Below are positions 9,364 to 19,324 of a stretch of DNA of 64,000 nucleotides, in pieces. Position 1 is the stretch's first letter; each line of letters opens with the position of its first letter. The stretch spans positions 558,001-622,000 of the forward strand of contig CAVZCC010000006.1 of the NCBI GenBank assembly GCA_963773765.1, written 5' to 3'. This DNA is from CAVZCC01 sp963773765. GTDB lineage: Bacteria; Actinomycetota; Acidimicrobiia; Acidimicrobiales; Microtrichaceae. The translations under genes were made by a program, and so were the position numbers. The notes beneath the pieces were generated by a model. The model was not told the origin of the DNA. It made no database searches and worked only from the letters and a program-made list of their open reading frames with translations.

Positions 9364-9434
9364 CGCGTGCAGGGGCCTGGGAGAGCAGCTGCACGTGACG
9401 ACGCACGGTGGGCCGAAGAGGGAAGGGTTTCACC

Positions 9435-10145
9435 ATGGACGATCCGACCGGCCTGGCCGGGGGCGTGGGCCCCGAGCCGGCCATCGACCTGACCGCAGAC
9501 GCCGCGCTCCGTGACGGGCCGGCCGTCGACCCCCAGGATCCGGAGTCCGACACCCGGGCCCGCCTGGTCCGCGCCGCGGCGGAGGTGTTCCGGGAGAAGG
9601 GCTACAGCGGGACCCGCGTGGTGGACATCGCCCGCCGCGCCGGGTTCACCTCCGGCGCGCTGTACGGCTACTTCGACAGCCGTTCCGCCCTGCTGGCCGA
9701 GGCCATCGCGGTGGAGAGCGACCGGTTGCTGGCTGCGCTGTCGGACGGCATCGGTGGCGTCGGCACCCCCATGGTGGCGGAGGCCGCCGGCGCCCTGACC
9801 CAGTTCGTGTCGCTCGAGTTCTCCCCGACGGACCAGTTGCTGCTGGACGGCCTGGCCATCTGTCCCCGTGAACCGGAGGCCCAGGACCGGATCGGCGGTG
9901 CGCTGCGGCGCCTGGTCCAGCAGTTCGAGGACCGGCTGAGCGCCGCGCCCGCCCTCCCCGGCAGCCACCTGGAGTCCGACCACACCGCGGTGTCGTTCCT
10001 GCTGCTGGTGTTCCTGCTGGGCGCCACCGCGGTCCGCGCCGCCGGGTTGCAGCAGCTCGCCCCGGTGGAGCTGGAGACCCTGTTGGGCGACCTGCTGTCC
10101 GCGCTGGGCGCACACGACGGCGAGCCGGCGGAGGGCCCGGCCTGA
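9435..10145 (+). CDS. TetR-family transcriptional regulator
   Basis: 236 residues. After a 45-residue acidic, disordered leader comes a standard TetR HTH: ARLVRAAAEVFREKGYSGTR, VVDIARRAGFTSGALYGYF, DSRSALLAEAI. The C-terminal domain cannot be assigned to a ligand class. The ATG is preceded by GGAAGGG at normal spacing; a GTG at 9408 is an alternative start. The palindrome at 9342-9363 may be its operator. Neighbours are a metal transporter upstream and an orphan ParA downstream, neither an obvious target. Confidence 0.82.
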   Translation: MDDPTGLAGGVGPEPAIDLTADAALRDGPAVDPQDPESDTRARLVRAAAEVFREKGYSGTRVVDIARRAGFTSGALYGYFDSRSALLAEAIAVESDRLLAALSDGIGGVGTPMVAEAAGALTQFVSLEFSPTDQLLLDGLAICPREPEAQDRIGGALRRLVQQFEDRLSAAPALPGSHLESDHTAVSFLLLVFLLGATAVRAAGLQQLAPVELETLLGDLLSALGAHDGEPAEGPA

Positions 10146-10197
10146 CCGGCAGGGCGTTCCCCGGGGCGGGTCGCATCGGGCGACGGTGCCCGGGGAC

Positions 10198-10203
10198 TAG
10201 CGT
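10198..10203 (+). promoter_or_regulatory. -10 box TAGCGT for leaderless parA-like mRNA
   Basis: TAGCGT ends seven bases before the A of the ATG at 10210, so transcription would start at the start codon itself. No ribosome-binding site is present. The same geometry recurs before glsA, moaE, the divIVA-like gene, UPF0182 and dedA. Confidence 0.5.
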
Positions 10204-10209
10204 TGTGCC

Positions 10210-11172
10210 ATGAGCGTCACCGCCGTGGTCAATCAGAAGGGCGGGGTGGGAAAGACCACCGTTGCCCTGGGTCTCGCCTCTGCGGCCGCCGCCCGGGGCC
10301 GCCGGGTCCTGGTGGTCGACCTGGACCCACAGGCCAATGCGACCACCGGCCTGGGGGTGTGGAACGCCCCCCTCACGGTGGACGCCGTCCTGGATCGGGA
10401 GGTGCCCGGGTCCCTGGCCGCCGCCGTGGTCCCCTCGGGTTGGGAGCCCTCACCGACCGGCCTCGTTCCCGACGTCGTCCCCAGCTCTCCGGCGCTGGCC
10501 CAGCGTGAGCACCAGATGGCCACGGACGTGATCGGCGCCCAGGACCGCCTGGCCGTGGCCATGGAGGGCCTGGCCGGGACCTACGACGACGTGCTCATCG
10601 ACTGCCCCCCGTCGCTCAGCCTGCTCACGGTCAACGCACTGTTCGCCGCCGACCGGGTGCTCATCGTCGCCGAGCCCGCCGCGTGGAGCTCCGACGGGGT
10701 GGAGCAGATCCTGCGCAACGTCCGCCGCATCGCCGAACGGCGCTCGGACCGGCCCGGGGTGGCGGGCATCGTGGTCAACCGCCTGGCCCGAACCCGCGAC
10801 GCCGCCTACTGGTCCGAGCAGCTGCGTGAGACCCATCCGTCGCTCGTGCTGGAGCCGGCGGTCCGCCTGAGGGCCGCGGTGGCCGAGGCCGCGGCACAGT
10901 CGGTGCCCGTGCACGCCCTCACCCGCGACGGCGCCCCGGAGGCGGCGGCGGAGTTCGACGCCCTGTCCCGTGCGCTGGACCCCGACCCGGTCGCGCTGCA
11001 GCCGGCGGACCCGCCCGTGGCCAACGGGTCGGACCGCGCCACCCCCGGTTCGGCCGGGGCCACGCCGCTGGATCCGGGTCCCACGGGGCCCGGGGCGATC
11101 GGGGCCGATCCCCGGTCCGGGCTGGCGGCCGTCGCCGCGTCGGCCGTGACGACCGCCCGGTGGGAGGCCTGA
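10210..11172 (+). CDS. Orphan ParA/Soj-family ATPase
   Basis: Positioning ATPase of the MinD/ParA group, 320 residues. The deviant Walker A KGGVGKTT (10-17) has the signature lysine, VVDLDPQANAT is switch I, and DDVLIDCPPSLSLLTVN is the Walker B region. The C-terminal 70 residues are proline-, glycine- and alanine-rich and outside the fold. No parB gene or parS-like palindrome lies nearby, and the replication-origin genes that flank chromosomal parAB are absent, so this looks like a cargo-positioning ParA rather than the chromosome segregation one. Its stop overlaps the start of a small proline-rich membrane protein (TGATG), which is the likely partner. Confidence 0.85.
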   Translation: MSVTAVVNQKGGVGKTTVALGLASAAAARGRRVLVVDLDPQANATTGLGVWNAPLTVDAVLDREVPGSLAAAVVPSGWEPSPTGLVPDVVPSSPALAQREHQMATDVIGAQDRLAVAMEGLAGTYDDVLIDCPPSLSLLTVNALFAADRVLIVAEPAAWSSDGVEQILRNVRRIAERRSDRPGVAGIVVNRLARTRDAAYWSEQLRETHPSLVLEPAVRLRAAVAEAAAQSVPVHALTRDGAPEAAAEFDALSRALDPDPVALQPADPPVANGSDRATPGSAGATPLDPGPTGPGAIGADPRSGLAAVAASAVTTARWEA

Positions 11173-11588
11173 TGGCCGGCTACGACCCCAAGCGGCCCCG
11201 ACCGGTCGTGGACGCGGACGCCCCAGCCCCGGTCGAGGCCCTCATCGATGCCGAGCCCGCCTCCGCGCCGTCCGCCCCCGAGCCGGTCGCGACGCCTGCC
11301 ACCGGTCCGCCACCAGCACCGTCACCGGCTCCGGAGCCGGAGCCGGAGCCGGTCGTGTCGCCCGATCCCGTCGTGGTTCCGGAACCAGAACCCGTCGTGG
11401 CCGGCCCGGAGCCCGCTTCGTCGCCGGCATCGTCGCCCGCGCCCACCCCGACGCAGGGCTCGGACGTGCCGGTGGCGCCCGCCCCGGAGGAGAACACCGC
11501 CAACCGGGCGGTCATGTTCGTGATGCTGGCCACCGCTGCGGCCACGTTGATCGCCCTGCTGGTCCTCCGTCGCCGCCGGCGCGGTTGA
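11172..11588 (+). CDS. Proline-rich tail-anchored membrane protein coupled to ParA
   Basis: 138 residues, no recognised family. Residues 1-108 are disordered and dominated by Pro, Ala, Glu and Val (EPEPEPVVSPDPVVVPEPEP). A single hydrophobic helix near the C-terminus (AVMFVMLATAAATLIALLVL) ends in RRRRRG, so the long N-terminal part should face the cytoplasm. The ATG overlaps the ParA stop codon, which implies coupled translation and probably a joint function. It could act as membrane anchor or ATPase stimulator for the ParA; that is inference. A short basic segment (KRPRP) at the N-terminus could contact the ATPase or DNA. Confidence 0.65.
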   Translation: MAGYDPKRPRPVVDADAPAPVEALIDAEPASAPSAPEPVATPATGPPPAPSPAPEPEPEPVVSPDPVVVPEPEPVVAGPEPASSPASSPAPTPTQGSDVPVAPAPEENTANRAVMFVMLATAAATLIALLVLRRRRRG

Positions 11589-11599
11589 CCCCACCCGCC

Positions 11600-12691
11600 T
11601 CAGCGGCGGACCTCGTAGTACACGTTGGCTGGGTCACCGACGTCGTGGGCGACCACTGAGCTGAATCCCTCCCGCCCGGCCATCTCGCGCAGCAGGGACT
11701 CCGGGAGGCCCAGCGTGCCGAGCGCCATGCCGTCGGGTTCCGAGCAGGCCGAGGACAGGCACGTGGTCACCGACGTGGCGTACATCATGGCCAGGAGGGG
11801 GTTGCGTCGGTCGGTGGCGAAGTCGCCCGACGTCCGGATCTCCTTGACCAGCCAGGTGCCACCGGGGGTGAGGGCGGACCCGATGGCGGCGATGGTCCGG
11901 TCCGGGTGCGGCATGTCGTGGAGGCAGTCGAACGTGAGCACCAGGTCCGGTCCCAGGCCCGGGTCGAGGTCCTCCCCGCCGGCGTGGTGCAGGGTCACGT
12001 TGTCCAGACCCGCCGCGGCCATGCGGGCCGTCGCGGCCCCGAGCGCGTGGGCCGACGGGTCGAAGCCGTGGAACCGGCTGGCCGGGAACTCCTCGGCCAG
12101 GAGCTGCAGCACCAGCCCCGCGCCGCACCCGATGTCCACCACGGTGATGCCCTCCTCCAGCCGCTCGACCACCCCGTCCAGGGTCGGCAGCACCACGGGG
12201 ACCAGCATGAGCCGGGCCCAGGGGGCGAGCATCCGGTCCACGGTGTGGGCGCCGGACGGGCCCAGGGCGTCGTAGGGGAGCCCGGTCCCCGTCCGGAACG
12301 CATCCGCCAGGCCGTCGACCACGTCGGCCGGGAGCGGCCCGCCGAACGCCCCGGCGGAGAAGAACAGCGAGCCGTCCTCATCGGCCAGGACGGCCCGCTG
12401 CACCGGGGTCATCGTGAAGTGCTCGCCGTCGGGCGAGTCCAACAGCTCTGCCGCGGCCTGGCCCCGGAGCCACTCGCGCAGCCACCGGACGTGCAGCCCC
12501 GTGCGTCGTGCCAGTTCCGGCGCGTCGACGGTCCCGCCGTCCGCGAGCACCCGGTACAGGCCCAGGCGGTCCCCCAGGTGGATCATGGTGGAGACGAGCT
12601 CCCCCTGGCGGTAGGTCCAGACCTGCAGGGCGAACAGCGCCGCCTGCGTGGCGTCGACGGGCGCAGCGGGCCCGGTGTCGGTGGTGTCCAT
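11600..12691 (-). CDS. SAM-dependent class I methyltransferase with N-terminal winged helix
   Basis: 363 residues. The N-terminal 110 residues look like the dimerisation/winged-helix module of small-molecule methyltransferases (GLYRVLADGGTVDAPELARR, then TGLHVRWLREWLRGQ). The C-terminal Rossmann domain has the SAM motif VVDIGCGAGLVLQLL, the acidic end of strand 2 in FHGFDPS, and LVLTFDCLHDMPHPDRT. The last part (TSVTTCLSSACSEPDGMALG) matches a group of actinobacterial methyltransferases of unknown substrate. The ATG begins MDTTDTG; no strong ribosome-binding site is seen. It converges with the ParA-partner gene, only 11 bases apart. Confidence 0.85.
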   Translation of the reverse strand: MDTTDTGPAAPVDATQAALFALQVWTYRQGELVSTMIHLGDRLGLYRVLADGGTVDAPELARRTGLHVRWLREWLRGQAAAELLDSPDGEHFTMTPVQRAVLADEDGSLFFSAGAFGGPLPADVVDGLADAFRTGTGLPYDALGPSGAHTVDRMLAPWARLMLVPVVLPTLDGVVERLEEGITVVDIGCGAGLVLQLLAEEFPASRFHGFDPSAHALGAATARMAAAGLDNVTLHHAGGEDLDPGLGPDLVLTFDCLHDMPHPDRTIAAIGSALTPGGTWLVKEIRTSGDFATDRRNPLLAMMYATSVTTCLSSACSEPDGMALGTLGLPESLLREMAGREGFSSVVAHDVGDPANVYYEVRR

Positions 12692-12839
12692 CGCCCGAGC
12701 ATCGCATGCGGACCCGGCCCGGGGCCTCAGGTTCCGGGCATTCCGGCCGATGTGACGGGGGTCCGCTTTTCGCCATGACGATCCGATGACAGACTGCGCC
12801 CCGGTCGTCACAGCGATGTCATTCGACCGACACGAACCC

Positions 12840-13899
12840 ATGCACCCTCCCGCACACCATCCCGACCAGCCGCCCTCCGGCCCCTCCCGCCTCCGTCGCC
12901 TGGCGCGGCGGGGCCTCCGCACTGGTGGTCGCGGGCGCCGTGGCCCTGGGCGTGGGCACGGTGCCCTCCGGCGCGCAGGACGCCGGTTCCGACGCCGTGG
13001 CCGCAGCCCGCACGGAGTTGGACGCGGCCCGCCGGGAGCGGGTGGCCGCCGAGTCACGGCTCGCCGGCCTGCAGGACCGCAAGGCCCAGCTGGAGCGGGA
13101 GCTCGGCCGGCTCGGCGAGTCCGACGCCGCCCTGACCACCGAGATCGCAGAGGCCCGTCGCCAGGTCCGGGAGTACGCCGTGGCCGCCTACATCGACGGT
13201 GGCCAGACCGAGATGATGCAGGCCTCGCTCCGCCCCGACCAGGCCGCGGCGCTGTCCTGGCGCACGGGGCTGCTGTCCGGGCAGGCCGGGTCCGCGTCCG
13301 ATGCGGCCGACCGGTTCGACGCGTTGCGCCGGGCCAACGACCCCGACCGCATCGCCGCCGCGGTGGAACTGGACCGGGTGGCCACCGCCGAGTCCGAGGC
13401 CTTCAGCGACGTGGTCCAGACCTCGGCCCGGGAGAGCGACGCGGAGGCGACGCTGGCAGAGGCCTTCGGCGCCGTGGTCCGGGCCCAGGAACGGGCCAGC
13501 GCCCAGGCCGAGCAGCGGGCCAGGGAACAGCAGGTCGCCAGGGCCCGGGCGGCACAGGCCGCTCCCGCCCCGAAGGCGGCCGCAACCCGGGCGCCCAGTG
13601 CCGCCGCACTGGCCCGCCCCCAGGCCCCCGTCGTGTCCAGCACGGCCGGCACCGGCGACGCCACGCCGGCGGAACTGGCCATGCTGGCCCGCATCCGTCA
13701 GTGCGAGTCCCGGGGGAACTACTCCATCGTCAGCTCCACCGGCCGCTACCGGGGCGCCTACCAGTTCAGCGTCCAGACCTGGCAGGGGATGGGTGGCAGC
13801 GGTGATCCGGCCGCTGCGTCGCCGGCGGAACAGGACATGCGGGCCCTCATGCTGCTGCGCAAGCAGGGGCCGCGGGCCTGGCCGAACTGCGCCCGCTGA
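12840..13899 (+). CDS. Rpf-like secreted transglycosylase with coiled-coil N-terminus, frame broken once
   Basis: Probable exported peptidoglycan hydrolase. The last 70 residues form a transglycosylase-like Rpf domain: IRQCESRGNYSIVSSTGRYR holds the catalytic Glu, followed by GAYQFSVQTWQGMGGSGDP and ASPAEQDMRALMLL. Before it lies a long coiled coil (about residues 50-210) and a Pro/Ala linker. The signal peptide is split: LRRLARR is in one frame and ASALVVAGAVALGVGTVPSG in the next, joined if one G near 12910 is an extra base. On that basis the ATG at 12840 is the likely start (12816 also possible); without it only a GTG at 12925 inside the hydrophobic stretch remains. The coiled-coil plus lytic domain layout parallels the M15 protein at 3.4-4.7 kb. 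Confidence 0.78.
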
Positions 13900-13910
13900 T
13901 GCCCGCCGGC

Positions 13911-13926
13911 GCCGGGCTCTCCCGGC
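13911..13926 (+). terminator. Short GC hairpin after the Rpf-like gene
   Basis: GCCGGG-CTCT-CCCGGC forms a 6-bp all-GC stem 11 bases after the stop codon, followed by a mixed TTCC sequence without a T-run. TAGGGT at 13979-13984, the likely -10 of the next gene, follows, so a transcript end here is reasonable. Confidence 0.35.
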
Positions 13927-14020
13927 CGGCGTCCAACTTCCTTGGGCGACGGTTTTCCCGGCCGACTTCCCCCACGGCTAGGGTCGCCAGCGGTATGAGT
14001 GGCCGAGACAGAGGAACGCC

Positions 14021-16218
14021 GTGACCGCCCGACTCCGCCTTTTCGCCGTCCTGTGCACCGTCGCCCTGGCGGCGGTCGCCTGTGCCAAGCCGGAGCCGCC
14101 AAAACCGGCGGTGAGCGGTGACCTGTCCAAGGGCAACCCACCCGCGGCGGAGAACGCCGCGGCCGAGATCTCCGCCGATGCGCCCACCCCGGAGCCCCTG
14201 ACCCCGGAGCGCCAGGCCCGCCTGGACGCCGAGCTGGCCCAGATCCCGGCCGGCTGCGAGATCCTCAGCACCAAGAACTGCCTGCTGCCCTTCCCGAGCG
14301 ACGCGCACACCGTCAGGGACGTCGCCACCGGGACCGAGCGCCGCGTCAACCTCCCCACCGGCCAGCTGGCCAACGTGGGAGGCGTCCACGCTGGATCCCA
14401 GCGAGTGGAACCGGAACGACGGCTGGAGCCCCAGCACCCCCATCCTGGTGTTCGTCCCGGGCCTGGACCCGGAGCGCACGGCCCTGCCGCCCGAGGGCGA
14501 CATCGGCTTCTCCGTGACCGAGGAGTCCGCCACGGTGATCGTGGACCTGGACACGGGCCAGCTCGTGCCGCACTGGGCGGAGATGGACTCGCGGGCCACG
14601 GATCCCGACAACCAGGCCCTGATCCTGCGGCCGGCCGCATCGCTGATCGAGACCCACCGGTTCGCCGTGGGCCTGCGCCGCATGATCGGCACCAACGGCG
14701 CCCCGCTCCCGGCCCCCATCACCTTCCAGGCCATCCGGGACAACAACAGCACCACGGACCCCCGGGTCACCGAGCGCCAGCGCGACTTCAACATCGTGTT
14801 CGCGGAGATGGCCAAGGCCGGCGTCGCCCGCCAGGGCCTCTACCTCTCGTGGTACTTCACCGTCGCGTCGACCGAGTCCCTGTCGGACCGCCTGCTCTCC
14901 ATGCGCGACGACGCATTCGGTCGCCTGGCCGGCCAGTCACCGACCTTCTCGATCCGGGAGACCAGCACGGCGGACCTCCAGCCCGGCATCGCCAAGGTGG
15001 TGCGGGGCGTCATGCAGGTGCCGCTCTACCTCAACGACGCAGGGCGCCCCGGCGCCCGCATGGTCTACAGCCCGCTCAACGGTGACCCGCTCGCCGTGGG
15101 CACGACCAACGCCAGGTTCACCTGCAGCATCCCCGAGTCCGCCGTCGCCAACGGCGAGGCCGTCCCCGTGGTCTACGGCCACGGCCTGCTCGGTTCCGCC
15201 GACGAGGCCGCCAGCAGCCAGGTCCAGCACACCGCTGCGGCCAACAACTCGGTCTACTGCGCGACCGACCTGGTCGGTCTGGCCGAGGACGACATCGCCA
15301 ACGCGGTGGAGGTGCTGGCCGACCTCAGCAAGTTCCCGTCCATCCCGGACCGCCTCCAGCAGGGCATGCTCAACACCCTGTACCTCGGTCGGCTGATGCT
15401 CCAGGAGAACGGCCTGGGCTCCACGCCGGAGTTCCAGACCACGGGCGGGGCCAACCTGCTCAACACCGACCAGGCCTACTACGACGGCAACAGCCAGGGC
15501 GCCATCATGGGCGGCGCCATCACGGCCGTGGCCCAGGACTGGACCAAGGCCGTGCTCGGGGTCGGTGGCATGAACTACTCCACCCTGCTCAACCGCAGCG
15601 TGGACTTCGACCAGTACTTCGCGGTCATGCGGGCGGCCTACCCCGACCCCCTGGAGCAGCAGATCCTGTTCGGGATCATCCAGATGCTGTGGGACCGGGG
15701 CGAGACCAGCGGCTACGTGCAGCACCTCACCGACCGCACCTACGACCGGACCCCGCCCAAGGAGGTGCTCCTGACCGTCGCCTTCGGGGACCACCAGGTG
15801 GCCACCATCACGGCGGACAACATCGCCCGGACCCTCAAGCTGCCGATCTACCAGCCCGAGCTCCCCAAGGACGTCGCGCCGCTGATCGGCTCCCCGTCGC
15901 AGGCCGACTACTTCTACAACCTGGACCCCATCCGCAAGTTCCCGCTCACGGGGTCCGCGCTCGTTCTACTGGTACGCCGGCACGCTGTCGCCGCCGGCCG
16001 GCAACATCACGCCCACCATGAGCGTGGAGTACGAGACGGTGTGCGCCGGTGCCGCGGCGGAGACCGACGTGGCCTGCCAGGACCCGCACGAAGCCGTCCG
16101 CCGCCAGCCGCAGGTGATCGAGCAGAAGAAGGCGTTCTTCCAGCCGTCCGGCACGATCAACAACGTGTGCCGGGACGAGCCCTGCCAGGCCAAGCCCCGG
16201 GACGACTTCGACTACTGA
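14021..16218 (+). CDS. Exported lipoprotein, alpha/beta-hydrolase (lipase-like), frame broken twice
   Basis: About 731 residues once two apparent extra bases (near 14386 and 15960) are allowed for. The start has a lipoprotein signal (FAVLCTVALAAVAC). Near residue 90 CLLPFPSDAHT resembles the PFPND signature of the N-terminal domain of Pla-1/VolA-type extracellular lipases. The hydrolase part shows an oxyanion loop VVYGHGLLGSADE, a likely nucleophile in YDGNSQGAIMGG, and a likely catalytic His in FGDHQV. It is clearly related to the gene at 19961, which has the same landmarks in the same order. The C-terminus has three cysteines (TVCAG, VACQD, NVCRDEPC). TAGGGT at 13979 is the probable -10, and AGAGGAA precedes the GTG. 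Substrate unknown; lipid ester hydrolysis is the best guess. Confidence 0.7.
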
Positions 16219-16240
16219 GCACCACCCCGACGACGTGACC

Positions 16241-16272
16241 CCGGAGGGGCGGCCCGCGGGCCGCCCCTCCGG
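16241..16272. terminator. Perfect 15-bp stem between converging genes
   Basis: Left arm CCGGAGGGGCGGCCC and right arm GGGCCGCCCCTCCGG are separated by only GC, giving a 32-bp perfect palindrome between the stop codons of the lipoprotein gene (+) and the enoyl-CoA hydratase gene (-). There is no T-run on either side. A shared bidirectional terminator is the simplest reading. Confidence 0.7.
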
Positions 16273-16283
16273 CGCGTCAGGGC

Positions 16284-16991
16284 TCAGCTGCTGACGTCGA
16301 AGGCGGCCAGGTCCGTGGCCAGGTCCTCCGCCAACCGGGCGGCCAGGGCGGCCCGGATGGTGCGCCGGGTGGCCCGGAACGGGCCCCGGTGCAGGCGACC
16401 GGCCAGGTCCGTGGCCACCGCCACGGCTCGGTCGACGACCTGGTCGGGCGCGACGACCTCGTCCAGGAACCCGGCCTCCGCGGCCTCGGTCGGGTCGTGG
16501 ACGTGGGCCAGTTGGATCGCCCGGGTGAACGCCCGCTTGGACAGGCGGTCCCGGCACAGCTCCACTGCGAACGCCGGGACCGGCATGCCGATCGCCACCT
16601 CGTTCAGGCCCAGCTTGAACGGGCCCTCGGCTCCGATGCGGACATCGGCGCAGCACAGGAGGATGCCGCCCATGGCGAGGGCGTGACCGGTCACGGCCAG
16701 GACGACGGGTTGGGGGAACTCGTAGAGGCGCAGGCCCAGTTCCGCCCCCCGCCCCAGCAGGTCCCGGGCCCCCTCGGGGCCGCCCGTCATGACCGAGAGG
16801 TCGAAGCCGGCGGAGAACTTGCCCGGCCGGCCGGCCAGGACGACCGCTGCCGCGTCCTGCTCGGCCTGGTCCAGGGCTGCTCCGACCTGGTCCAGCAGGT
16901 CGAATCCCAAGGCGTTGGCCTTGCCGTCGTCCATGGTGATCACGGCCACCGAACCGTCCATGCGGGTGCTCACGGGAGAGTTGTCGCTCAT
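16284..16991 (-). CDS. Enoyl-CoA hydratase/isomerase family protein
   Basis: 235 residues, crotonase fold. VVLAGRPGKFSAGFDLSVM forms the first oxyanion segment and ALAMGGILLCCADVRIGA the second; LNEVAIGMPVP carries an acidic residue at the usual catalytic position. It may hydrate or isomerise acyl-CoA thioesters in beta-oxidation or a related pathway, but neighbours give no pathway. The ATG at 16991 begins MSDNSPVSTRMDGSV. On the minus strand TAGCGT ends nine bases before the start with no ribosome-binding site, consistent with a leaderless or nearly leaderless mRNA. Confidence 0.87.
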   Translation of the reverse strand: MSDNSPVSTRMDGSVAVITMDDGKANALGFDLLDQVGAALDQAEQDAAAVVLAGRPGKFSAGFDLSVMTGGPEGARDLLGRGAELGLRLYEFPQPVVLAVTGHALAMGGILLCCADVRIGAEGPFKLGLNEVAIGMPVPAFAVELCRDRLSKRAFTRAIQLAHVHDPTEAAEAGFLDEVVAPDQVVDRAVAVATDLAGRLHRGPFRATRRTIRAALAARLAEDLATDLAAFDVSS

Positions 16992-17167
16992 GGCGGCGCA
17001 CGCTAGCGGCGTGGCCGGCGCGCAGCGTCGCCGGTGCGGTGCGGTGACTGCGATCGACCCCGGTGGCTGTGGGAGACTGATCGGCCTGCGGTGTCCGGCT
17101 GGTGACGGCCGTCGCGCCCCGGCCCCGTGCTCCCCGGACCATCCCCCCGGACCATGCCCCACGAACC

Positions 17168-19274
17168 ATGCTGACCGTCGATTCCGCAACCAGAGACTTC
17201 GTGGACCTCAACGGTCGGAACGGGACGCGGCTGTCCCGCCTGCCGGGCCTGGACGGCCTGCGTGGGCTCGCCGTGGTGGCCGTGGTGGCCTTCCACGCCG
17301 GCTACGAGCACATGGTGGGTGGCTACCTGGGGGTGTCCACCTTCTTCACCCTCTCCGGGTTCCTCATCACGTCGTTGCTGCTCAACGAGTCGCGGCGGAC
17401 CGACACGGTGGCGCTGCGCACGTTCTGGTCACGGCGGTTCCGCCGGCTCCTGCCGGCATCGTTGGCCACCATCGCCCTGGTGGCGCTGGTGTTCGGCCCC
17501 CTGGTCGCCACCGCCGACCAGCGGGCGACCATGCAGGGTGACGTCCTCAGCTCCGTGTTCGAGGTGGCCAACTGGCACTTCATCTTCACCGGGTCCAGCT
17601 ACGCCCAGTTGTTCGCATCCCCGTCGCCGTTGCTGCACTTCTGGAGCCTGGCCATCGAGGAGCAGTTCTACCTGCTGTTCCCCATCCTGTTGGTGGGCCT
17701 GTGGCGGCTCAGCCGTGGGCGCCGGGGCGTCCTGGCCGCGGGCCTGGCTGCCCTGGCGCTGGCGTCGTTCCTGGAGCCGTTCGTCTTCGACATGTCCGAC
17801 GACCGGGTGTACTTCGGCACCGACACCCGGGCCTCGGAGCTCCTGCTCGGCGCGTTGCTCGCCGTCGCGCTGTCCTCCGAGCCGCTGCGCCGCCGCCTGG
17901 CCATGCGCTACTGGTGGCGGACCGCCGCGATCGTGGCCGGGGTGGCGGCGCTGGCGGTGCAGGCCTACTGGTGGTGGGGCCTGGACCAGTCGACCCCCTG
18001 GCTCTACCGGGGCGGCTTCACGCTCTACGCGGCGCTGTCCTGCCTGGTCATCACCGCCGCTGCGTTGCCGTCCGGGCCGATGCGGGCCGGCCTGTCGGTC
18101 GGGGTCGCCCGGTGGCTGGGGGAGCGGTCCTACGGGATCTACCTGGCCCACTGGCCGATCTTCCTGACCGTCCGCCAGACCTGGCCGGACCTCGGCCGCA
18201 ACCTCAGCACCGCGATCCGCGGTCGCCGCCACGCTGGTGGTGGCCATTGCCTCCTACCGGCTCCTGGAGCGTCCGGTCCGTTCCGGTCGCTGGCCGGCGC
18301 CGGGGCGGGCGGTGCCGGTCGCGGCGCTGGCCATGGCGCTCGTGGCGGCCACCGCGTTCATCCCGCTCCCGGTGGACGAGAGCCAGCAGACCGCTGACTT
18401 CGACCAGGACCTGGCCACCTACCAGGAGTTCCTGGACCAGCAGGGCTCCAGGTCCACCACGACGGCACCCGCCAAGGAGGCCACGGCACCGGTGCCCGGC
18501 GTGGCGGTGTTCGGGGACTCGACCGCGCTGGGCGTGGGGATGGGGCTCGGTCAGTGGAGCATCGACACCGGCCGGCTGGGCGTGGTGAAGGGGTCGACCA
18601 AGCTCGGCTGTGGGGTGACCCGGTTCGGGGCGATCCGCTCCGACGTCGTGGTCAAGCCCGACCCGGACTGCGTGAACTGGCCGGAGCGCTGGGCCCTGAC
18701 CGTGCTGGACGGCAAGCCCGACGTGGCGCTGCTGGACTCGGCGGTGTGGGAGATCGCCGACGCCCAGCTGCCCGGCTCCTCGGAGTGGACCGCGATCGGC
18801 GACCCTGCGGTGGACGACCTCATCCGGTCCGAGTTCCTCACCGCGGTGGACGTGCTCGCCTCCCAGGGGGCGATGGTCGCGCTCGTGACGTGGCCCCCCT
18901 ACGGCAGTTGGGCCGACGACGGCCGCCCCGACGCCGTGTCCCGCCAGACCGACCCGGCCCGGATGGCCCGGTTCAACCAGATCCTGGCCGAGGTGGCCGC
19001 GGCACGCCCCGACACCGTCCGTCTCATCGACTTCGCCGGCTGGCTGGGCGACCGGTCCGAGGACCGGTCGCTGCGGGCCGACGGCGCCCACTTCTACGGC
19101 CCGGAGTTCCAGCAGCTCACGGACGAATGGTTCGGCCCCGAGCTGGAGCGCACCTGGCAGGAGTGGTGGAACGTGACCAGGAAGCCGGCGCTGGAGGCCG
19201 ACGGTTCGGACGCTGCGTCGGGGGGCGACGATGCGCCGTCCGGTGCCGCGACCGGTTCGGCGGGGGGTCGGTAG
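17168..19274 (+). CDS. Acyltransferase-3 / SGNH-hydrolase fusion (OafA/OatA-like), frame broken once
   Basis: Integral-membrane O-acyltransferase that probably acetylates a cell-envelope polysaccharide or peptidoglycan. The N-terminal 380 residues have about ten membrane helices with the family motifs LDGLRGLAVVAVVAFH, FFTLSGFLIT, FWSRRFRRLLPA and FWSLAIEEQFYLLFP. The last helices are in another frame after an extra base near 18220 (TLVVAIASYRLLERPVRSG). The extracytoplasmic C-terminal domain is an SGNH esterase: VAVFGDSTALGVG has the catalytic Ser and DGAHF the Asp-His pair. The last 35 residues are low-complexity. Two starts are possible, GTG 17102 and ATG 17168; neither has a clear ribosome-binding site. 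Confidence 0.85.
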
Positions 19275-19324
19275 GATCACGGCGGGTGGCATCACCCGTT
19301 CCGTCCGTCGACCGGAGGTCAACC

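Noticed and set aside
12700..12925. c-di-AMP (ydaO-type) riboswitch before the Rpf-like gene
   Set aside because: Actinobacterial Rpf genes often carry one, but I could not find the conserved core elements in this leader or before the M15 peptidase gene.
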